Source of the DNA: Vibrionaceae bacterium
GTDB taxonomy: Bacteria; Pseudomonadota; Gammaproteobacteria; Enterobacterales; Vibrionaceae
Length of the DNA stretch: 41,549 nt
NCBI GenBank assembly: GCA_018222805.1
Contig: JAAEZQ010000029.1
Span: 1-41,549, forward strand
Reading direction: 5' to 3'
Below, piece by piece: positions 1 through 5,600 of the stretch. Numbering within the stretch: position 1 is the first letter of the stretch; each line of letters starts with the position of its first letter. The position numbers and the translations under genes were made by a program. Under the pieces are notes generated by a model. It worked only from the letters and a program-made list of their open reading frames with translations, did not search any database and was not told where the DNA came from.

Positions 1-379
1 TCAGCGACATAGCTGAGTTTAGTTAAGGTGTGGGGCGTACCATCTAATTAATGAGTTTCGTAGAATGGAACATTAGCATTTCATGAATTATATAAGGTAT
101 GGAAAATATGCTTAGTAAGGTGTCCAGTCTTACTAATGCAGAGCAGATTGGCATAACTTTTAGAACTAAACTAAGCTTTACGAGTGCACTGGATACATAT
201 AAATAAGCAGTTGAAATACGTGAACACTTTCCAACCAATTTAAACGTAAACTCTAGGCTAGAGCCGCTTTTTATTTAAGCGTGCCGATTATCGTCGCTTG
301 GTATGTGTAGGACACGCAGTTCCTGTTGTTCATAAGTCGCACACAAATGCAGTTACTCTGTATATGGAGATAGATAAAA
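1..379. other. AT-rich stretch without a confident gene
   Basis: No recognised gene lies here. The best candidate is a 35-codon plus-strand reading frame (ATG at 99, stop at 204-206) preceded by an AAGG-like sequence; its product (starts MENMLSKVSS) resembles nothing I recognise. The competing minus-strand frame at 44-238 is no better. A small perfect inverted repeat, CTCTA-GGC-TAGAG (250-262), precedes a T-rich run and could be a weak terminator for whatever lies upstream. The region could be the decayed end of an accessory island, but the window starts inside it. Confidence 0.4.
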
Positions 380-811
380 ATGTTCGATATTATCTATATA
401 CCTACTATGTACTTCGCATCTATACTTGCGTTAAGTGAATCAATATACCCATTTATTGCCTTGCTCTTTTTTTTTAGTATATTATGGTCACTTATTTTCA
501 AGCTTGCTTATGGTAGCACTTCCAAACTCAGTTTCATTAAAGGGTATTTTATTTCGCTGCCATCCTTTACTTACTTCTATTGGCTGTATATATACAACAT
601 GCTATTAAATAGCCATAAGATAAATTATCTTATTATAATATCAATCTCTATAATATTTATATTTCTCTCAACTCTTATGTATCGCACTGTCGACAAAAAT
701 GAAGTCAAAACTACTAAAAGGTACTATCTTACCACATTAGTATTATATGTATTTTCAATTCCTTTTTGGTTGTATATTTTTTTCTTGATATTTATGGCAG
801 CAGGCGTTTAG
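380..811 (+). CDS. Hypothetical four-helix membrane protein
   Basis: I do not recognise this 143-residue protein. It is almost wholly hydrophobic, with about four predicted membrane helices (roughly residues 8-42, 52-72, 82-100 and 118-141) and short charged loops, one of them RTVDKNEVKTTKR near 101-113. It has no signal peptidase site and no catalytic motif. The ATG is preceded by GGAGATAGATAAAA, a usable ribosome binding site. The gene is much richer in A and T than the metabolic genes further right and uses many ATA and TTA codons, which suggests horizontal acquisition. No neighbour hints at its role; an immunity or small accessory membrane protein is possible but unsupported. Confidence 0.6.
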   Translation: MFDIIYIPTMYFASILALSESIYPFIALLFFFSILWSLIFKLAYGSTSKLSFIKGYFISLPSFTYFYWLYIYNMLLNSHKINYLIIISISIIFIFLSTLMYRTVDKNEVKTTKRYYLTTLVLYVFSIPFWLYIFFLIFMAAGV

Positions 812-1081
812 GTATATTATCCAATTAAACAAACACTTATATTTTACATTACTATAAATATTGAAAATTGAACATTAACGGCATTTACTTAGTTATGCTT
901 CTATCACGGTTTGGTGAAAATATTTGCTAGCTAGGATCGAGCGGAAATAAAGTTTGACAAAAACTCTGCGATAATTGTAATGAGAAACCATCATTCTATC
1001 TCTGTATGACTCTCAAAAATACGTTTTTTAGGATAAATTAGATTGTAAATATCTACTTGTCATAGCTTTGCTGGTTCTTAA

Positions 1082-2287
1082 TTAAAGACCTGAAAGTGAC
1101 TCGGCGATAGCCCTAAAAGCGGCAAAGGTATAATCCATAATTTCACTTTCATTTTTCAGGAAGTCAATATCGGCGCTGTTTTTAACAATAACGACGTCAG
1201 CTTTCCGGTTTACGTAGATATACTGGCCATAAATACCAATAGCAGAAAACTCTTCGTCAGCCTGCTCTGGTATCCACCATTGGTATCCGTAACCCAACTT
1301 CGTACTGGCGCTATCTCTTTTACCCGGCATCAAGTGAGGGGCATCGGGAGTAATACTTTCTTCTATCCACTGTTCCGAAATTATCTGTACTCCATTCAAA
1401 CGACCGTGATCGCGATACAGCTTTCCAAATCGAGCGTAATCCCGACTGATCAGGTTTAGTCCACCTAACACCATAGGCTCACCCGTGCTGTCAGTAATAT
1501 AGATAGCATCCCGTTCTGTATTTAATTTTGACCAGAGTTTTTTTTCAAAATAGTCAGTAATCGGCACACCAGTAGCTGCGCGAAGAACCATACCTAGAAC
1601 GTGGGTATCAATACTGACATAGTGCAGATAAGTGCCTTGTAAACGGTTAGAAGTTAGGCTCGCAGCAAAATCATCAAAACTGCCACCTAGAGCCATAACC
1701 CTACCCAACCTATTTATATCACTAAAGAAATCACCATAATCTTCATCAAAATAAACACCACTCGACATCTGAAGTACATTTTTTATACTCACATTTTCGT
1801 AACCAGAACCCATCAGGCTAGGTACGTAATCTGTTACAGGAGCATTGAGTTCAGAGATTTGACCTTCACTTACAGCTACACCAAAAATCGCACTCAAAAA
1901 GGACTTTGCAACGGACCAGGAGACTCGTTGATCATACTCACCTGTATCCTGATAATAATGCTCGAAGGTAATGTCGTCCCCTTTAATAACAATCAAAGCC
2001 GTGGTGCCTGACTCTTCCAGCCATTCTTGCGTACTCACAAGTTTTCCATTATAGGAAAACTGTTTAGGTAATGGATAAGGTCTTCGACCCCAATCGTCTA
2101 TAACTCCTGAACGCTTAATAGTCTTAGTCGGAGCAATACTCTTCATATTTGAAAAGTTATGCACTATAACATCAGCGTGAAACAACCGGATAGTGTGATA
2201 GAGTTGCAATAGCTCTTTTGAGTAAAACGCAGCCGTTGCAAAAATCAAAATAAGCATTATTACAAAAGACCTAGCTGCCTTTTTCAT
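1082..2287 (-). CDS. Serine hydrolase, class C beta-lactamase-like
   Basis: A 401-residue serine hydrolase of the class C beta-lactamase/penicillin-binding family (PF00144 type). An N-terminal hydrophobic segment (about residues 7-21) suggests a signal anchor or signal peptide, so the catalytic domain should be periplasmic. The nucleophile motif SVAK is at 125-128 and the second motif Y-V-S at 223-225. Downstream segments such as GYGYQWW are typical of family members often called beta-lactamase-related hydrolases, which mostly act as esterases or peptidases; real antibiotic resistance should not be assumed. It stands alone on its strand, with an inverted repeat at 2338-2368 just upstream of the start. 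The ATG is preceded by AGGGATGAACC. Confidence 0.85.
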   Translation of the reverse strand: MKKAARSFVIMLILIFATAAFYSKELLQLYHTIRLFHADVIVHNFSNMKSIAPTKTIKRSGVIDDWGRRPYPLPKQFSYNGKLVSTQEWLEESGTTALIVIKGDDITFEHYYQDTGEYDQRVSWSVAKSFLSAIFGVAVSEGQISELNAPVTDYVPSLMGSGYENVSIKNVLQMSSGVYFDEDYGDFFSDINRLGRVMALGGSFDDFAASLTSNRLQGTYLHYVSIDTHVLGMVLRAATGVPITDYFEKKLWSKLNTERDAIYITDSTGEPMVLGGLNLISRDYARFGKLYRDHGRLNGVQIISEQWIEESITPDAPHLMPGKRDSASTKLGYGYQWWIPEQADEEFSAIGIYGQYIYVNRKADVVIVKNSADIDFLKNESEIMDYTFAAFRAIAESLSGL

Positions 2288-2337
2288 AGGTTCATCCCTA
2301 TTCTACGGAGAACATTGAACGCGGGTTACATCAACTG

Positions 2338-2368
2338 GATAACTAATTCTAACTATAGATTAGTTATC
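2338..2368. repeat. 10-bp inverted repeat upstream of serine hydrolase
   Basis: GATAACTAAT and its exact reverse complement ATTAGTTATC are separated by 11 bases. The repeat starts 51 bp upstream of the serine hydrolase start codon. Its position and symmetry fit an operator or an RNA hairpin in the leader. No following T-run makes it a terminator for this gene. Confidence 0.5.
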
Positions 2369-2432
2369 TTCAGGTAAGGCAAAGTTGCATCAGCAGGTGT
2401 GAAAAAACTTTTTAACTAAAACACAATGGGGC

Positions 2433-2464
2433 AAAAAAGAGTCAGCCTGACGGTCTGGCTCTTT
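2433..2464 (-). terminator. Rho-independent terminator of the small-gene pair
   Basis: Read on the minus strand, AAAGAGCCAG pairs with CTGACTCTTT (10 bp, one G-T pair) across a 9-base loop and is followed by a run of T. It lies about 60 bp past the stop of the 80-residue gene and would end transcription of the DUF3820 pair. Confidence 0.75.
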
Positions 2465-2504
2465 CGAATGAAAACGCATGGTATCGTGGAGAAATTAGGA
2501 GGGC

Positions 2505-2518
2505 TGTGGCAGGTTACA
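2505..2518. repeat. 14-mer repeat, copy 1
   Basis: TGTGGCAGGTTACA, preceded by AGGAG three bases before it. An exact second copy lies about 300 bp to the right in the same orientation. On the minus strand it sits 8 bases past the stop codon of the 80-residue gene. The partial symmetry TGT-N8-ACA is visible. Function unknown. Confidence 0.6.
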
Positions 2519-2526
2519 CTAGCTTA

Positions 2527-2769
2527 CTACTTAGTCTTATGACCAGTATTCTTCGCAAGCTTTTGCATCGCCTCGGCAAACGTTGTTATCCGTCCTTTAG
2601 CTTTAACCTGTATTACCTTGTACCCCATCTTTTCCAACGCTTGGCGTTCTGCCAAAACAGCTTTGTCATCTTGCTGACTACCTTGAGCAGACTGATGAAT
2701 GTAACACCCCTCTAGTTGACCATCTTCGACCAATTGGTGGTGTTTCAGTGCATCGATATCAAAATTCAC
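2527..2769 (-). CDS. Small hypothetical protein, DUF3820 partner
   Basis: An 80-residue soluble protein that I cannot assign to a family. It starts at a GTG with only a weak purine-rich site upstream. The sequence is polar, has one cysteine, and shows a plausible beta-alpha pattern (EKMGYKVIQVKAKG near 46-59, then a helix TTFAEAMQKLAKN). It lies 41 bp downstream of the DUF3820 gene on the same strand and is followed by a good terminator, so the two probably form one transcript. Opposite-strand frames in the region start with a Shine-Dalgarno-like AGGAG and GTG that belong to the repeat, which makes the strand choice less certain than usual. Confidence 0.55.
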   Translation of the reverse strand: MNFDIDALKHHQLVEDGQLEGCYIHQSAQGSQQDDKAVLAERQALEKMGYKVIQVKAKGRITTFAEAMQKLAKNTGHKTK

Positions 2770-2801
2770 AATAAATCTTTTAATTAAAAATAAGGAGTTT
2801 T

Positions 2802-2815
2802 TGTGGCAGGTTACA
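2802..2815. repeat. 14-mer repeat, copy 2
   Basis: Second exact copy of TGTGGCAGGTTACA, again preceded by AGGAG (four bases before it). On the minus strand it overlaps the TAA stop of the DUF3820 gene, so each copy marks the 3' end of one gene of the pair. Confidence 0.6.
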
Positions 2816-3026
2816 TTCGCTTTAAAGGTTTAACCACACTGTCTAAACCTTCGATTTTCAGCGCCAAACACAACTTGAGTAAATCCCCCAACTCGCCGCT
2901 TGGCCACCCTTTTTTATCGAACCACAGCAAATATTCCTCTGGAAGATCAATCAGAACTCTTCCCGCGTATTTCCCAAAGGGCATTTGCATTCTTGCCAGT
3001 TTTATCAGGTTTTCTTTTTCTAACAT
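2811..3026 (-). CDS. DUF3820 family protein
   Basis: A 71-residue protein with the features of the DUF3820 family: a central MPFGKYAGRVLIDLPEEYL block (about 14-32) followed by WF and KGWPSGELG. Some homologues have been described as quorum-sensing-regulated virulence factors or exonuclease-like proteins, but the molecular function is not established. It is first of an apparent two-gene unit with the 80-residue gene. The ATG lacks a strong ribosome binding site. The TAA stop lies inside the repeated 14-mer. Confidence 0.8.
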   Translation of the reverse strand: MLEKENLIKLARMQMPFGKYAGRVLIDLPEEYLLWFDKKGWPSGELGDLLKLCLALKIEGLDSVVKPLKRM

Positions 3027-3142
3027 AAGTTGAATTGTGGTTATCGTAAGTCGGATAAGAGTACCACTGGTGCAATCTCCCGACCAGTTTCACCGTGCTT
3101 TATGCTAAAGTATGCGCCATTCAAAAATAGAATGAGAAAGTA

Positions 3143-3451
3143 ATGAAGTCACCTTGTCGTGCTGCCTGTAAAAACAATGGCGGCATCTGTTCTGGATGTC
3201 ACAGAACGATAGAAGAAATCATCCAGTGGAAAGATAAAACGGATCAACAGCGAGATAGCCTGATCGATCAAATTACAGGTAATGACTCTACCCATTCATG
3301 CCCTGAGTGCGGCACTCAAGCACACTGTGATATCGCAGCCGGGAAAGAGACCTGTTGGTGTTTCGAGGTTGAGGCCAGAGACTTACCAACGCCTGATAAA
3401 GAGCAACTGTGTCTATGTCGCAAATGCCTAGAGAAAACGCCAGTCGCCTAA
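3143..3451 (+). CDS. DUF1289 plus cysteine-rich CWC protein
   Basis: A 102-residue protein carrying 12 cysteines in two blocks. The N-terminal part (C5, C9, C16, C19 followed by HRTIEEIIQW) matches the DUF1289 family of small putative metal- or Fe-S-binding proteins. The second part (C53, C56, C62, C71, C73, C90, C92, C95) has the CPxC...CWC arrangement of the cysteine-rich CWC family. Both families are usually separate small proteins, so this is a natural fusion or tandem. It is cytoplasmic with no signal. The function is unknown; zinc or iron-sulfur binding is inferred from the cysteines. GAGAAAG before the ATG serves as ribosome binding site. The stop codon lies in the loop of the downstream hairpin. 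Confidence 0.8.
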   Translation: MKSPCRAACKNNGGICSGCHRTIEEIIQWKDKTDQQRDSLIDQITGNDSTHSCPECGTQAHCDIAAGKETCWCFEVEARDLPTPDKEQLCLCRKCLEKTPVA

Positions 3452-3467
3452 ACGACTGGCTTAGTTT
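3439..3467. terminator. Hairpin terminator between convergent genes
   Basis: GCCAGTCG pairs with CGACTGGC across the loop CCTAAA, which contains the TAA stop of the cysteine-rich gene. A T-rich tail follows on the plus strand, and GTTTTC follows on the minus strand, where the HopJ-family gene ends. It probably works in both directions. Confidence 0.65.
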
Positions 3468-3469
3468 CG

Positions 3470-3814
3470 CTATTTCGCTTCAAGCGCTGGCGATTCAAAC
3501 TTCACGCCGCCCCATCCGCTCACCATAAAGTTACGAATGTTCTGATGATCTTCATTTTCTGGATGCTGTAGGACATCTTCACGGTAAAAACGACCAAAGC
3601 AAGCCAGCGTTGCTTCCTTATCTAGGTTATTTAGCAAGCCAAATGCAAAGATTTTGCATGAACCATTGTTCTCACCTGCTCCGTTTTCAGTTGCACCATT
3701 GATAAAAGCCGTCGGCGTGAAGTCGTAATTCGCTTCAATTACTGCCATCGTTGTTTCAAATTCGATATTTTCTGGTGTTGACACCACTGCATCCAAAAAT
3801 TGTTGTAGTTCCAT
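3470..3814 (-). CDS. HopJ family protein
   Basis: A 114-residue acidic soluble protein of the HopJ family (PF08888 type), recognised from the block ANYDFTPTAFING (about 29-41), the NGSCKIFAFG segment (50-59) and FGRFYREDVL. The family is named after a Pseudomonas type III effector but is widespread in free-living bacteria lacking secretion systems. Here there is no secretion gene nearby, so a housekeeping role is more likely. It is transcribed alone, convergent with the cysteine-rich gene. The ATG is preceded by GGAATTAAA. Confidence 0.85.
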   Translation of the reverse strand: MELQQFLDAVVSTPENIEFETTMAVIEANYDFTPTAFINGATENGAGENNGSCKIFAFGLLNNLDKEATLACFGRFYREDVLQHPENEDHQNIRNFMVSGWGGVKFESPALEAK

Positions 3815-4019
3815 TTTAATTCCAAATTGTTATGCCATCATATCCGTGACATATTTGTTTAATAAAAAGCCAATATAAGAGTCATTAATCATACATATAT
3901 TCATAGCCTTACCAAAACATACGTCAATCAATATTTCAAAAGTATTCACGCTTACTGGTGAATATTTATTAGAAAACTTTGCATTGAACAACATTATATC
4001 GGATTGATAAGCAGAGATC

Positions 4020-4157
4020 ATGTCCACCCCATTTAAAGCAATAGCAGTGATGATGATCGCAGTGACGAGAAACTACTTCACTCGTAACGGTAGTCACTTT
4101 ATCGCGCTAGGAAATGAAGAGTCGGGCACGACGTCTGTTCGCCGTATCGAGCTTTAA
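4020..4157 (+). CDS. Possible small protein, 45 residues
   Basis: A short reading frame starting ATG TCC ACC, with a hydrophobic N-terminal stretch (FKAIAVMMIAV) and a polar C-terminus (GNEESGTTSVRRIEL). I do not recognise it. In its favour are balanced codon use in the second half and a good terminator about 50 bp past its stop. Against it are a weak ribosome binding site (AGAGATC) and a competing AT-rich minus-strand frame (3830-4021) whose ATG overlaps it as CATG. The remainder of 3815-4255 is AT-rich and shows only a repeated GCTTTAAC (4151-4158 and 4180-4187). Confidence 0.35.
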   Translation: MSTPFKAIAVMMIAVTRNYFTRNGSHFIALGNEESGTTSVRRIEL

Positions 4158-4205
4158 CGATAGATTGCTTTAGTAAAGCGGCTTTAACTAAGTTGGTCTA
4201 ACAAT

Positions 4206-4233
4206 AACGCCCGAGCAGATGTTCGGGCGTTTT
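4206..4233 (+). terminator. Rho-independent terminator
   Basis: AACGCCCGA pairs with TCGGGCGTT (9 bp) over an 8-base loop, followed by TTTT on the plus strand. It separates the small plus-strand frame from the phhB 3' end and may also stop phhAB transcripts, although the minus-strand T-run is poor. Confidence 0.75.
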
Positions 4234-4255
4234 GGTCTATAAAATAAGGCTTCGA

Positions 4256-4594
4256 TTACTCAGCGAGAGCCAGAGCGTCGCATTTAGATGCACAGATAAA
4301 GTCGTTCTTATGCAGTCCTTTTATCGAGTGACTCCACCAAGTCACAGTCACTTTACCCCACTCCAGCAAAATCGACGGATGATGAAATTCATCTTCAGCC
4401 AGTTCAGCTACTTCATTACTAAACGCCCAAGCCTGCTTAAAATTTTTAAACTTATACACTTTTTCTAACTGAGGAATCCCCTCTCTTTCAACAATCTGCC
4501 AATCAGTAAGTTGAAGCAGCAGTGACTGTTGCTCCTCGTTACTCAGTGCAATGGCATCAAGACTACAAGCTTCGCATTTTTGTTCATTCAACAT
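4256..4594 (-). CDS. phhB: Pterin-4a-carbinolamine dehydratase PhhB
   Basis: A 112-residue enzyme that dehydrates the 4a-hydroxytetrahydropterin released by phenylalanine hydroxylase, so that the cofactor can be recycled. The family active-site pair is visible as HHP at 71-73 and a conserved His at 89 in TWWSHS, with EDEF just before HHP. Length is typical for bacterial PhhB. Reading from the internal ATG rather than an upstream extension is supported by AAGGA nine bases before it and by family length. The gene overlaps the 3' end of phhA by 11 bp, so translation is probably coupled. Confidence 0.95.
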   Translation of the reverse strand: MLNEQKCEACSLDAIALSNEEQQSLLLQLTDWQIVEREGIPQLEKVYKFKNFKQAWAFSNEVAELAEDEFHHPSILLEWGKVTVTWWSHSIKGLHKNDFICASKCDALALAE

Positions 4595-5378
4595 GAGCAG
4601 GTTCCTTTGGTTTAAATAATGGTGGCAACAATCCGGCCCCAATAGCCATATCGGCTTGTGTTAATAGGTTTAATTGACTGATTTGATAAAGCTGTGAAAA
4701 ATCGTCTATTACATAGTATTTCGGTTGCATGATATCGATGCGATAAGGTGTTCTCAGGACGGTTTGTAAATCAAAACCCTCACGAATCGCGTCATCACTT
4801 TCCAATGCATAGATGGTTTCACCCGGAGATGAGAGAATACCACCGCCATATATCTTGGTCTGGTCGCCTTCTTTTACTAGGCCGAACTCGACGGTAAACC
4901 AGTATAATCGTGCAAGATAAGCTCTCTGCTTCGGAGTCGCAGCTTGGCCTAACTGTCCATAATGTTCAGTAAACGCGGCAAAGTCAGGGTTGGTCAACAT
5001 GGCGCAGTGTCCAAATATTTCATGGAAGAAATCTGGCTCTTGCAAATAGTCAAACTCTTCACGACTACGCAAAAAAGTCGCAACGGGAAAGCGTTTATTG
5101 CCTAACAAATTGAAAAACCGATCGAAATCGATAAGTGCTGGAACAGGCTCAACTTGCCATCCTGTCGTCTCCATCAATACGCGGTTAATCTCAGGGAGCT
5201 GTGGGACATGATCCTCGGGTAAATCGAGCAATTTCAAACCATGCAGATAAGCCTGACAAGCACGGTTTTTAATAACGCTCATCTGTCTCGCGACTAAGTC
5301 TCGCCAAATTGCATTTTCTTCGACGCTCCATTCCACCCTTCCATCCTGGTCAACGGGCTTAGAATGATATTGAGTCAT
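4584..5378 (-). CDS. phhA: Phenylalanine 4-monooxygenase PhhA
   Basis: A 264-residue, single-domain bacterial phenylalanine hydroxylase, which converts phenylalanine to tyrosine using tetrahydropterin, oxygen and non-heme iron. The iron ligands are H119 and H124 in FFHEIFGH and E164 in TVEFGL. The following [10 protein letters not shown] and DDFSQLYQI segments are typical of the family, and there is no regulatory ACT domain, as usual in bacteria. It heads a phhA-phhB operon and is divergent from aacS across a 222-bp region with TyrR-type boxes. Its partner PhhB recycles the cofactor. This is the entry step of aromatic amino acid catabolism. Confidence 0.97.
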   Translation of the reverse strand: MTQYHSKPVDQDGRVEWSVEENAIWRDLVARQMSVIKNRACQAYLHGLKLLDLPEDHVPQLPEINRVLMETTGWQVEPVPALIDFDRFFNLLGNKRFPVATFLRSREEFDYLQEPDFFHEIFGHCAMLTNPDFAAFTEHYGQLGQAATPKQRAYLARLYWFTVEFGLVKEGDQTKIYGGGILSSPGETIYALESDDAIREGFDLQTVLRTPYRIDIMQPKYYVIDDFSQLYQISQLNLLTQADMAIGAGLLPPLFKPKEPAHVE

Positions 5379-5389
5379 GAACCTTCTCC

Positions 5390-5407
5390 ATTAACAAATC
5401 CTTTACA
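5390..5407 (-). promoter_or_regulatory. Weak TyrR/PhhR-type box
   Basis: ATTAAC-N6-TTTACA matches the TyrR consensus TGTAAA-N6-TTTACA at 9 of 12 positions, one half being perfect. It lies 12 bp upstream of the phhA start codon. Strong plus weak box pairs are common in TyrR-regulated promoters; here it pairs with the strong box 81 bp away. Confidence 0.45.
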
Positions 5408-5470
5408 TTAAGCCTATCCGCACTCCTTACGGCTTCCAATCCCTAAACCATTTTCGCCTCCTTAATTTGG

Positions 5471-5488
5471 TGTAACAAATTGTTTACA
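5471..5488. promoter_or_regulatory. Strong TyrR/PhhR-type box
   Basis: TGTAAC-AAATTG-TTTACA matches the TyrR box TGTAAA-N6-TTTACA at 11 of 12 positions. It lies between divergent phhA and aacS, about 93 bp upstream of the phhA ATG. A perfect -35 hexamer TTGACA for aacS lies at 5539-5544, though the matching -10 is poor, which would fit an activated promoter. PhhR, a TyrR homologue, activates phhA in Pseudomonas. Confidence 0.75.
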
Positions 5489-5600
5489 ATCGCACATAAG
5501 ACCATGATATTTCTAACATCAAATACTTAACTGCAAGTTTGACATTGTTAGAGATTGCTTTCAGACTTAACGTGTTATCAGCTTGTTACAGAAGGAACCT

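Noticed and set aside
241..379. Possible integron attC site in the AT-rich left end
   Set aside because: No paired R and L core sites or GTTRRRY/RYYYAAC boxes could be aligned; only a short CTCTA palindrome was found.
1082..2287. Reading the serine hydrolase as an antibiotic-resistance beta-lactamase
   Set aside because: Only the SxxK and YxS motifs are shared; most proteins of this type are esterases or peptidases, and no resistance context is present.
2506..3033. Two plus-strand frames beginning with GTG and residues MAGY, each with a strong Shine-Dalgarno-like AGGAG
   Set aside because: Their sequences are complementary to more protein-like minus-strand genes (one with a recognised family), and their starts come from the repeated element. 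Kept as a repeat finding only.
3470..3814. Type III effector function for the HopJ-family gene
   Set aside because: No secretion system or chaperone genes nearby; the family is common in non-pathogens.
3830..4027. Minus-strand 65-residue frame
   Set aside because: AT-rich, no family resemblance, GTG or weak ATG start; overlaps the better plus-strand frame start. Mentioned only as competitor.
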